This document shows, piece by piece, positions 46,360-53,833 of a stretch of 64,000 nt of DNA (its first letter is position 1; every line of letters begins with the position of its first letter). A model generated the notes under the pieces. That model saw only the letters and a list, made by a program, of their open reading frames with translations. It was not told the origin of the DNA and searched no databases. Origin of the DNA: Lewinellaceae bacterium (lineage in GTDB: Bacteria > Bacteroidota > Bacteroidia > Chitinophagales > Saprospiraceae); assembly GCA_020636405.1 (NCBI GenBank), contig JACJXW010000006.1:806001-870000 (forward strand). Direction: 5' to 3'. The translations under genes and the position numbers were made by a program.

Positions 46360-47063
46360 TAAATTGAAGGTTTAGGTTAAGTAACTCAATAGGTTGCTAA
46401 AATTTGGAGTATAGGTAAACCACCCATACACAGTTAGTCATGGGAAATACAATTCCACCCTTACCATAGGTTACGTACCTGCAGTAAGTATAGATACCAA
46501 TAGAATGTTGGCCAACAACACAATACAATACAATAAATAGAATTTGGGATCACCAGAGAGTGAGAATGGATGAATGACAAAACGCAACCATAAACTCAAC
46601 TCTATTTATTCTGGATTTGAATAAACAGTGCTTCTTGCGACTTTTTAACCTAAGGAGGCTTGCCGTTCTTCCGGCTTATAAAACCCAAGAACAGCCAGGA
46701 CAAACGATCTTGCTGAGTGTAATAGGGGAAACCAAAAAGTGTGTTGGAATAAGGGGAATTATCTGCTTTTGCGATGTAAATGTATATTTTTTTTCAAGAA
46801 ATATCAAAAAATCTATAGGCTAAGTTGATTTAGAGTAAAAAAAATGTTTTAACTGAAATTTTGTTGAAGTTTTAGCCTTGTAGGGCTTAACAAACAGCGG
46901 GTTACAAAACTTGACAGATTAACACAACTTTAAACCGGAAGGGCGGGCGCTTCCGGTAGTCCGGCCGTATATTTGGGCTTTGCCCGGGTGAACGCCAGGC
47001 GCAACTTTGGATTTTTAACAAGACGGGCCCTCTGAACAGGAGGGCCGACAAAACCTCCACCAC
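46360..47063. other. Long intergenic region with AT-rich DNA
   Basis: 704 bp between divergent genes. A 68-codon frame at 46617-46823 has no family features and is not accepted. Contents of note are the inverted repeat and -7 box at 46934-46975. The oxidase promoter must lie near the left end but no clear box was seen. Confidence 0.5.
46934..46975 (+). promoter_or_regulatory. Promoter with overlapping inverted repeat upstream of the lipoprotein
   Basis: TATATTTG (46968-46975) fits the TAnnTTTG -7 box. Just upstream ACCGGAAG (46934-46941) and CTTCCGGT (46950-46957) are perfect inverted repeats around GGCGGGCG, covering the -33 position, so an operator is possible. The lipoprotein ATG is 89 bp downstream. 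Confidence 0.45.
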
Positions 47064-47618
47064 ATGAAAAGGATCTATTTTTTTGCCTTTTTGACGCTAC
47101 TTTCTTTTGGCGCCTGCCAGAACGATGATGAGCCGCTTGAGAATGTCCTCAATTACGATGGCCCCAATGTGACCGGGCCTATCCTGGCTGCCGGCGATTA
47201 CGAAGCTGCGGCTCGTTTCCCGGCTACGGCCACCGGCACCTTCGAGGGGAAGAGCCTCACGGAAGTTTCCTGGTTTATGGGGCTGTTGCCTTCTTCCTGT
47301 AAAGTGCGGATCTATGGCCCGGGAATCGGAGACGAGCCCGGGCAATTGCTCTACTCCGCCGATGTGACCGACCGCGTGCAGGTGCCGGCCTGGAATACCC
47401 ACGAACTGCGGGACCCTCTGCCGATCGACGGGCAAGAACTCTGGATCAGTATCGCCTTCACCCACCCGGCCCGCCAACAGTCCATCGGATGTGACGCCGG
47501 CCCCAATGTACCGGGAGGCGACTGGCTCTTCTCCGGCAACGACAACCAGTGGAGCACCTACGTACAACGCACCGGGGAAAGCATCAACTGGAATATCCGG
47601 GGTATTGTCGGAGAGTAG
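47064..47618 (+). CDS. Lipoprotein of unknown function
   Basis: 184 aa. Signal peptide with lipobox SFGAC (Cys at residue 18) followed by QNDDEP, so it is a lipoprotein of the outer membrane. The mature part is strand-rich (AARFPATATGTFEGKSLTEV, WISIAFTHPARQQSIGCDAG, WSTYVQRTGESINWNIRG) and looks like a single jelly-roll or Ig-like domain. No family recognised. Single gene between the oxidase and the acyl-CoA dehydrogenase. Confidence 0.75.
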   Translation: MKRIYFFAFLTLLSFGACQNDDEPLENVLNYDGPNVTGPILAAGDYEAAARFPATATGTFEGKSLTEVSWFMGLLPSSCKVRIYGPGIGDEPGQLLYSADVTDRVQVPAWNTHELRDPLPIDGQELWISIAFTHPARQQSIGCDAGPNVPGGDWLFSGNDNQWSTYVQRTGESINWNIRGIVGE

Positions 47619-47757
47619 AAGCGGCCTTCCCTTTGAGGCGCAATGAATTTTGGTTCCCAAAAGTTTGAATTTCCATTCAGCAATACCGATCTTTTGCCTT
47701 GGTTTACGGGGGCAGTGGCCCCTTCTTCATCATACCGAACAAAAACCTGACGCTATC

Positions 47758-49566
47758 ATGGCTGAATATGTAAACATGGATACGCTTCGCTTTCAATTGG
47801 AGCAAGTGCACCACCTGGAAAGCCTTTTTCAATACCCGCGATACCAGGACTTTGACCCCGATGCCATCCATATCTTTCTCGATGCAGTAAAGGACTTTTC
47901 CGACCAGGAGTTGTATCCGGTTTTTCGGGAAATGGACGAAAACCCGGCCTACTTCAAAGACGGCAAGATCATCGCCCACCCGGCAGTAGGCAGGACGATG
48001 GAGAAAATGGGAGAACTGGGCGTCATCGCCGCTACTTTTGACCATGAGGACGGGGGCCTTCAGATGCCCGGTATGGCCCTGCTGGCCGCCTATTTCATCA
48101 TGGAAGCCGCCAATAACCACGTTATGGGATACCCGGGCCTGACGGATGGCGCCGCCAAGTTGATCACCACTTTCGGAAATGAGCACCTCAAGAAAACTTA
48201 TGTGCCGAACATGCTCTCCGGCCAGTGGGCGGGAACGATGTGCCTGACTGAACCCCAGGCGGGAAGCTCCCTCTCCGACATCACGACTACCGCCTATCCT
48301 ACCCAGGAAGGGTATTATAAGATCAAGGGGCAGAAGATATTCATCTCGGGAGGAGATCACGCGTACAATGAAAATTTCATCCATCTGCTCCTCGCCCGTA
48401 TCGAAGGAGCCCCGGCGGGCACCAAAGGCATTTCCCTTTTTGTGGTTCCGAAGAAACGAATTGCAGCTGACGGCAGCCTGGCGCCCAATGATGTGATCAC
48501 TGCCGGCGATTTCCAGAAACTGGGCCAGCGGGGGTACTGTACGACCCACCTCGTTTTCGGAGAATCCGATGATTGCCATGCCTGGCTGGTGGGAGAGCCT
48601 CACAAAGGGCTTAAGTATATGTTTCAGATGATGAACGACGCCCGAATCTCTGTTGGAAGGGGAGGGCTGTCGATCGCTTCGGCGGCCTACCACGCTTCCC
48701 TGCAGTACGCCCAGGAACGCCCCCAGGGGCGTCGGGTTATGGATAGCGGCAAGAAAGACCCCAACCAGGAGCCGGTGCTCATCATCAAGCACGCTGATGT
48801 TCGCCGCATGTTGCTGTTGCAGAAGGTGATCTACGAAGGGTCGCTCAGCCTGCTGCTGCTGGCATCCAAGTGCCACGACCTGATGAAGGTGACGGAGGGA
48901 GAGGAGCGAAACAAGAACAGGCTGTTGCTGGAGTTGTTGACGCCTATTGCCAAAACCTATCCCACCGAAAAGGGCAGGGAGGCGGTCGATAATGGCCTGC
49001 AGGTGCTCGGAGGCTATGGTTACTGCTCCGATTTTGTGCTTCAGCAGTACCTCCGGGATATCCGCATCATGGCCATTTATGAAGGCACGACAGGCATTCA
49101 ATCCCTGGACCTGCTCGGCCGAAAGGTCACCATGGAAAATGGCAAAGCCGCTCAACTGCTGGCTGCCGAGATGCAGCAAACCATAGAGCAGGCGCTGATG
49201 TTCGACGAGCTGAAGCCCTATGCCCGGCAGTTGGGTGAAAAGATGAAGCTCAGCCAGAAAGTCCTGAACTTCCTGATGCTCTTTGCCATGAAGGGGGAAT
49301 TTGAGCGCTTCCTTTCGGATGCGACCATCTTTATGGATTTCTTCAGCACCCTGGTACTGGGCTGGCTGTGGCTGGAGATGGGGGTGGTGGCCAAACGGGA
49401 ACTGGTATCCGGCAATACCGCTTTCTCTCCGGATTTTTACGAGAGCAAAGTGCATGCGATGAAGTTCTTCTTCAAGTACGAATTGCCGAGAATGGAAGGG
49501 CTGGCTCCCACATTGATGAGCGAAGAGGTGCTAACCATCCTGGAGGAAAAAGAGGTGATTGGCTAG
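47758..49566 (+). CDS. Acyl-CoA dehydrogenase
   Basis: 602 aa from ATG 47758 (MAEYVNMDTLRFQLEQVHHL); the frame is open to 47650 but that part is leader. The long form (about 600 aa) with an extra C-terminal domain resembles FadE5-like or PaaI-independent large ACADs. Family blocks: MCLTEPQAGSSLSDITTTAY, the FAD-binding IFISGGDHAYNEN, DARISVGRGGLSIASAAYH and the C-terminal QVLGGYGYCSDFVLQQYLRD with IYEGTTGIQSLDLLGRK. It oxidises acyl-CoA esters in beta-oxidation with electron transfer to ETF. It is followed 15 bp later by the enoyl-CoA hydratase fragment, so the locus was a beta-oxidation operon. Confidence 0.92.
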   Translation: MAEYVNMDTLRFQLEQVHHLESLFQYPRYQDFDPDAIHIFLDAVKDFSDQELYPVFREMDENPAYFKDGKIIAHPAVGRTMEKMGELGVIAATFDHEDGGLQMPGMALLAAYFIMEAANNHVMGYPGLTDGAAKLITTFGNEHLKKTYVPNMLSGQWAGTMCLTEPQAGSSLSDITTTAYPTQEGYYKIKGQKIFISGGDHAYNENFIHLLLARIEGAPAGTKGISLFVVPKKRIAADGSLAPNDVITAGDFQKLGQRGYCTTHLVFGESDDCHAWLVGEPHKGLKYMFQMMNDARISVGRGGLSIASAAYHASLQYAQERPQGRRVMDSGKKDPNQEPVLIIKHADVRRMLLLQKVIYEGSLSLLLLASKCHDLMKVTEGEERNKNRLLLELLTPIAKTYPTEKGREAVDNGLQVLGGYGYCSDFVLQQYLRDIRIMAIYEGTTGIQSLDLLGRKVTMENGKAAQLLAAEMQQTIEQALMFDELKPYARQLGEKMKLSQKVLNFLMLFAMKGEFERFLSDATIFMDFFSTLVLGWLWLEMGVVAKRELVSGNTAFSPDFYESKVHAMKFFFKYELPRMEGLAPTLMSEEVLTILEEKEVIG

Positions 49567-49581
49567 TCGAAATGTTTTGGT

Positions 49582-49881
49582 ATGGCAGCAGTTGATGTGG
49601 AAAAACGTGGGCAGGTCTTACTTATCGGGCTCAACCGCCCGGATAAGATGAATGCTTTTAACCTGGAGATGCTGGAGGAGCTCACGGCCGCCTACGGCCG
49701 ATTGGAAGAAGATCAGGAGCTGCGTTGCGGGCTGTTGTACGCCCGGGGTGATCATTTTACTGCCGGCCTGGACCTGGGAGAGGTGGCGCCTGAGGTGAGA
49801 AAAGGGGAGGGGCTTTTCCATCCATTGCGGGTAGACCCGCTGCAAATTTTAAAGGAAAGTAGAACAATCAAACCAAGAAAT
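49582..49881 (+). pseudogene. N-terminal fragment of an enoyl-CoA hydratase
   Basis: About 88 residues of a crotonase domain (VLLIGLNRPDKMNAFNLEML, LLYARGDHFTAGLDLGEVAP) end at VDPLQ; the rest of the usual 255 or so residues is missing. In the given sequence the frame runs without a stop through what looks like the pepD leader (ILKESRTIKPRN) into PepD, giving a 585-aa fusion (49582-51339). A fragment this short cannot form the crotonase trimer site, so it is likely inactive. A deletion between a hydratase gene and the pepD leader explains it. Confidence 0.75.
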
Positions 49882-51339
49882 ATGTCCAAATCAAATGGAA
49901 TCCGAGAATTACAGCCACAAGCCCTGTGGTCAAATTTTGCGGACCTCAATCAGGTGCCCCGTCCGTCCAAACGGGAAGAACGAGTGATTGCTTTCATGAA
50001 GGACTTCGGCGAAAAACTGGGCCTGGACACTACCGTGGATGAGGCCGGGAATGTGGTGATCAAAAAACCGGCTTCTCCCGGTAAGGAAAACCGCCCTACC
50101 GTTATCCTGCAATCGCATCTGGATATGGTGCACCAGAAAAATGCCGATACCGATTTTGATTTCGAGGCCGAAGGGATCCGCTCCTATGTGGATGGCGAAT
50201 GGGTCACTGCCGAAGGCACTACCCTGGGCGCCGACAATGGGATAGGAGTAGCCGCCATTATGACGATCCTGCAATCCGACAGCATGGTGCATCCTCCGCT
50301 CGAAGCTCTTTTTACCATCGATGAGGAGACCGGAATGACCGGCGCCAAGGGACTGGATGAAAAGCTTCTGCAAGGTAAGATCCTGCTCAACCTCGATTCG
50401 GAGGAAGATGATGAGCTGACCATCGGCTGCGCCGGCGGCATCGATACGAATACTCACATGAATTACATGGAGGTTACTTCCAATGAAGGCACAGTGGGCT
50501 TTCTCCTCACCATCCGCGGGCTGAAGGGCGGCCACTCCGGGCTGGACATCCACCTCGGCAGAGGCAACGCCAATAAGCTGATGAACCGCCTTCTGTATAA
50601 GACTACTTATCCCTTTGGATTGCGAATTTCTTCCCTGGATGGAGGCAGCCTGCGCAATGCCATTCCCCGGGAATCAACCGCTCTGGTTGCGGTCAAAGGG
50701 GATAAAAAGGAAGCATTCCTGCAAGAGTTCCATACCCGTAAGGCGGATATCGAGCGGGAATTCAGCAGCATCGAGCCGGGCCTTTCCATTACGGTGAAGG
50801 AAGTGCACGCGCCGGTCAAAGTGATGAAATCGGAAGGGCAGGAAAAGGTGCTCACTGCCCTTTACGCCGTACCCAATGGCGTATGGCGCATGTCGCCGGA
50901 TATTCCGGGCCTGGTGGAAACCTCTTCCAGCCTGGCGAGGGTCATTGTCAGGAACGGCGAGTTCATCACGCAGAGCCTGCAGCGCAGCTCCATCGAATCG
51001 GGGAAAATGGATGTCACCAACGCGGTGCGGGCCGCTTTCGAGGCGGTGGGCGCCAAGGTGGAAAATTCCGGCAGCTACCCGGGCTGGGCGCCCGATGCCA
51101 GCTCCAAAATACTTAAGGTAATGGAAGGGCTGTACGCAGAGTTGTTCGGTGACAAGCCCCACGTGGCTGCCTGCCATGCCGGGCTGGAGTGCGGAATTAT
51201 TGGCGAACACTACCCGGGCCTGGATATGATCTCCTTCGGGCCGACCATCCGCCACCCGCACTCTCCGGATGAGAAGGTGCATATTGCGTCGGTGGGCAAG
51301 TTCTGGAAGTTTTTGACGGCGGCGCTGGAGCGGGTTTGA
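49882..51339 (+). CDS. pepD: Aminoacyl-histidine dipeptidase (M20C, PepD)
   Basis: 485 aa from ATG 49882 (MSKSNGIRELQPQALW). Motifs of the M20 metallopeptidases: VILQSHLDMVHQK with the first zinc ligand His and catalytic Asp, LGADNGIGVAAIM with the bridging Asp, and LFTIDEETGMTGA with the catalytic Glu-Glu pair. The C-terminal ligand His lies in TIRHPHSPDEKVHIASV. PepD hydrolyses Xaa-His dipeptides and other short peptides in the cytoplasm. The preceding crotonase fragment is in frame with it, so a fused 585-aa product starting at 49582 is also possible; the internal ATG matches the normal PepD N-terminus. Confidence 0.9.
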   Translation: MSKSNGIRELQPQALWSNFADLNQVPRPSKREERVIAFMKDFGEKLGLDTTVDEAGNVVIKKPASPGKENRPTVILQSHLDMVHQKNADTDFDFEAEGIRSYVDGEWVTAEGTTLGADNGIGVAAIMTILQSDSMVHPPLEALFTIDEETGMTGAKGLDEKLLQGKILLNLDSEEDDELTIGCAGGIDTNTHMNYMEVTSNEGTVGFLLTIRGLKGGHSGLDIHLGRGNANKLMNRLLYKTTYPFGLRISSLDGGSLRNAIPRESTALVAVKGDKKEAFLQEFHTRKADIEREFSSIEPGLSITVKEVHAPVKVMKSEGQEKVLTALYAVPNGVWRMSPDIPGLVETSSSLARVIVRNGEFITQSLQRSSIESGKMDVTNAVRAAFEAVGAKVENSGSYPGWAPDASSKILKVMEGLYAELFGDKPHVAACHAGLECGIIGEHYPGLDMISFGPTIRHPHSPDEKVHIASVGKFWKFLTAALERV

Positions 51340-51601
51340 TGGGGGGAGCGTTTGGACGTTTTGACGTTTTGACGTTTGGACGTTTTGACGTTGGGATGTT
51401 TTGACGTAGGGGAGTTGGGATGTTGGGACGTGTAGGGGGAGTGTTCGGAATTTGCCCTTTCATTTTCAGGGTGTTCGCAACCACGGCAGGCTGCTTCAGC
51501 CCACCTGCTTCCAACCGTGTCCAACGTTAGATCGGCAGCCCACCTAAACACCTAAACACCTAAACACCTAAACACTCATACACTCACACACCCATCCCCC
51601 T
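51340..51601. repeat. Low-complexity short repeats between pepD and the EamA gene
   Basis: 51350-51420 is built of GACGTTT/GACGTTTTGACGTTTGG units and 51545-51600 of ACACCTAA and ACACTCA units. Such short direct repeats also mark the ends of rimO and the symporter gene. No gene is seen. Confidence 0.7.
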
Positions 51602-52447
51602 ATGAACCGCCACTTAGCAGAGATCCACATTGCCGTTCTCCTGTTTGGGCTGGCCAGCCTGTTCGGGAAATGGGTGGCTTTGCCAGCTGTTCTCATCGTT
51701 TTGGGCCGGGTGGCCTTTGCCGTTCCGGCACTGGGCATTGTGCTCCGGTGGGCGGGGCAGGGCATTCGGCTGAACAGGAAACAGGATTATTTGTACCTCA
51801 GCCTTCTGGGGCTGTTGCTGGCCGTGCATTGGGTTACCTTTTTCGAATCTGTGAAGGTATCTACGGTTGCTATTTGTCTGGTTTCGTATTCCACCTTCCC
51901 GTTTTTCACTGTTTTCCTGGAGCCTTTGTTTTTCGATGAAAGGCTTTCCCGGAGAGGGTTGGCCCTTTCGGTTGTTGCGCTGCTCGGCGTTGCCCTGGTC
52001 ATTCCGGAGTGGAAATTGGGCAACCAGATCACCCTGGGGGTATTTTGGGGAATCATCTCGGGAGCCACTTTCGCCCTGCTTTCCGTGCTGAACCGCAAAT
52101 ATGTGCGAACGTACAGCAGCCTGCAGGTCGCTTTTTACCAGGACTTTGTTGCCTTTCTGCTGCTGTTGCCATTTTGGTTCGTCTTACAACCAAGCCCTTC
52201 GCCTTCCGATTGGTGGCTCCTGATCCTGCTGGGCATTGTGTTCACCGCTTTTTCCCATACCCTTTTTATCAATGGGCTGAAGGAGGTCCCGGCACGGACG
52301 GCCAGCATCATCGCTACGCTGGAACCGGTATACGGGGTGTTGGCGGCGGCTGTCCTGCTGGGGGAAATTCCCGGTTTTCGGGTCATCGCCGGGGGGCTGC
52401 TGATCATTGGGGCGATGGCTTACGCCAGTTGGAGGCCGGAGGGGTGA
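51602..52447 (+). CDS. EamA/DMT family transporter
   Basis: 281 aa with ten hydrophobic helices in two EamA halves (residues about 3-130 and 140-280). Typical strings are LAEIHIAVLLFGLASLFGKW at the start, FGWxx-like helix ends and VPARTASIIATLEPVYGVLA near helix 9 (the conserved EPV/A motif). DMT carriers export metabolites or amino acids; substrate unknown. Single gene flanked by repeats. Confidence 0.88.
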   Translation: MNRHLAEIHIAVLLFGLASLFGKWVALPAVLIVLGRVAFAVPALGIVLRWAGQGIRLNRKQDYLYLSLLGLLLAVHWVTFFESVKVSTVAICLVSYSTFPFFTVFLEPLFFDERLSRRGLALSVVALLGVALVIPEWKLGNQITLGVFWGIISGATFALLSVLNRKYVRTYSSLQVAFYQDFVAFLLLLPFWFVLQPSPSPSDWWLLILLGIVFTAFSHTLFINGLKEVPARTASIIATLEPVYGVLAAAVLLGEIPGFRVIAGGLLIIGAMAYASWRPEG

Positions 52448-52577
52448 AAGTTGATGTTTGGGCTCAGAATTTATTCTCGCATTTTCCTTTCTTTCGGAAT
52501 ATTATTCCAAAAATTTACAGTTCATAATTGTTTTCGAAGATTTTTCTAACCGGAAGTGAAGAAATTGGCCCATTTCC

Positions 52578-52608
52578 TTGGTTTGGAGTAAATCTTTATC
52601 TAAATTTG
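52578..52608 (+). promoter_or_regulatory. Promoter of the GntR regulator gene
   Basis: TTG at 52578-52580 and TAAATTTG at 52601-52608 match the -33/-7 pair with 20 bp between. The -7 box overlaps the first operator-like site, which suggests autoregulation. Confidence 0.6.
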
Positions 52609-52650
52609 GTCAACCAATTAATTGGTCAACCAATTCACGGTTGACCAACC
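52606..52650. promoter_or_regulatory. Three FadR-type operator-like sites
   Basis: TTGGTCAACCAA occurs at 52606-52617 and 52622-52633, and GGTTGACCAACC at 52639-52650. Each contains a TGGTnnACCA-like near-palindrome of the FadR/GntR operator class. The spacing is 16-17 bp. The start codon of the GntR gene is 20 bp downstream. Confidence 0.65.
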
Positions 52651-52669
52651 TACAAGCAACTAAAGGATT

Positions 52670-53413
52670 ATGGCTGATTCGAGATTACTAAAGAATTTTC
52701 AGGAGATCACCATTGAAAGCCCGGTAGACAAGATCATCAAACAGATCCGGAGCCTGATCACTTCGGGCCAGTTGAAACCGGGGGACCGCCTGCCGCCGGA
52801 GCGAAAGCTGGCCGAAAAACTGGGCGTGGGCAGAAGCCATGTGCGGGAGGCCCTGCGCAAGCTGGAATTTTATGGTATCCTCCGGACGCTGCCTCAAAGC
52901 GGGACGATAGTCGCGGGGTTAGGAATTACCGCGTTGGAAGGCCTGATCACGGATGTGTTGAAAATGGAAAACAGCGATTTCGCTTCTTTAGTGGAGACCA
53001 GAGTTTTATTGGAAACCAACGCTGCGAGCCTTGCCGCTCAGCGGCGCAGCAGCGAAGACATTATCAACATGCAGCAGGCGCTGGCTGCTTATGAGGAAAA
53101 AGTGCAGCGGGGAGAACAAGCTGTCGAAGAGGACCTGATGTTCCACCTTAAAATTGCTGAGGCGAGTGAAAACTCAGTGCTGAAGTCGCTGATGTTGATC
53201 ATCATCCCGGATATTATCAACAGCTTTATACAACTGGAAGTCTGCAAAGAAGACCGCATTTACAAAGCCCTGGAGGAACACAAAGTCATACTACAGCATA
53301 TCATTGACCAGGAACCAGAACAGGCAAGCGCAGCCATGCGCCTGCATTTGAAAGATGTGATAGACTACAGTAACAGCCTGAAGTCCGGGGCCGGAAATGG
53401 GCGGCAGGCGTAA
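52670..53413 (+). CDS. FadR-subfamily GntR transcription regulator
   Basis: 247 aa. The N-terminal winged helix (residues about 18-80) has the GntR signature KPGDRLPPERKLAEKLGVGR and SHVREALRKLE. The C-terminal all-helical FCD domain (about 95-235) has the metal/effector ligands in LVETRVLLETNAA, EEDLMFHLKIAEASEN and ALEEHKVILQHIID. FCD regulators bind organic acids or sugar-acid derivatives. Position next to the alginate genes suggests control by an alginate breakdown product. Its own promoter overlaps three operator-like sites. Confidence 0.9.
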   Translation: MADSRLLKNFQEITIESPVDKIIKQIRSLITSGQLKPGDRLPPERKLAEKLGVGRSHVREALRKLEFYGILRTLPQSGTIVAGLGITALEGLITDVLKMENSDFASLVETRVLLETNAASLAAQRRSSEDIINMQQALAAYEEKVQRGEQAVEEDLMFHLKIAEASENSVLKSLMLIIIPDIINSFIQLEVCKEDRIYKALEEHKVILQHIIDQEPEQASAAMRLHLKDVIDYSNSLKSGAGNGRQA

Positions 53414-53833
53414 GGAAAGATCCGTCGGCCAGTTAAAGGGATAATTCAGAATTAAGCGTTTGTTCAAATTTCGGTTTCAGCCCGTAGTATGAAATTTGAA
53501 CACACGCTGGGCCTTGAACCAAATTTCCTCACCATGCAAAAGATTAAACTTTACAACACTAGTTAACCAGCTACCTCAATTAAAAAAGAGCTAGCAACGG
53601 TATGTTGCTAACCCTTCTTCCTCGGTAATTTCTCATTTTCGTTTCAGGCCGGCTTTGCTTTCAGGAATCGGCAAATTCAGAATAAGCAAAGCAACTCGAA
53701 AACTGAAGAAAGGCTTTCAAAGTAAGGATTTGCTTTGAGCAGGCTCTCTTTTTGCTGAAAATGAACGCGTTACCAGGCGATTCAAAAAACTCACCGGAAG
53801 GTGAGCAGTATAAAACAACAAAAATGTTGAATT
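53414..53833. other. Leader region of the SusCD operon with a hairpin
   Basis: 420 bp. A 54-bp hairpin (53455-53508) follows the regulator gene and may end its transcript. GGCTTTGCTT (53652-) and AAGCAAAGC (53687-) form a second, weaker stem. No sure promoter box was found for susC. Confidence 0.45.
53455..53508. repeat. Compact palindrome related to the 14682 element
   Basis: AGCGTTTGTTCAAATTTC and GAAATTTGAACACACGCT pair at 17 of 18 positions around an 18-nt loop. The arm core GTTCAAATTTC is shared with the outer arms of the 161-bp element at 14682-14842. Confidence 0.65.

Noticed and set aside
46617..46823. 68-aa + strand gene
   Set aside because: AT-rich intergenic frame without family features, promoter or conserved composition.
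47704..49455. 583-aa frame opposite the acyl-CoA dehydrogenase gene
   Set aside because: Antisense shadow; all dehydrogenase motifs are on the + strand.
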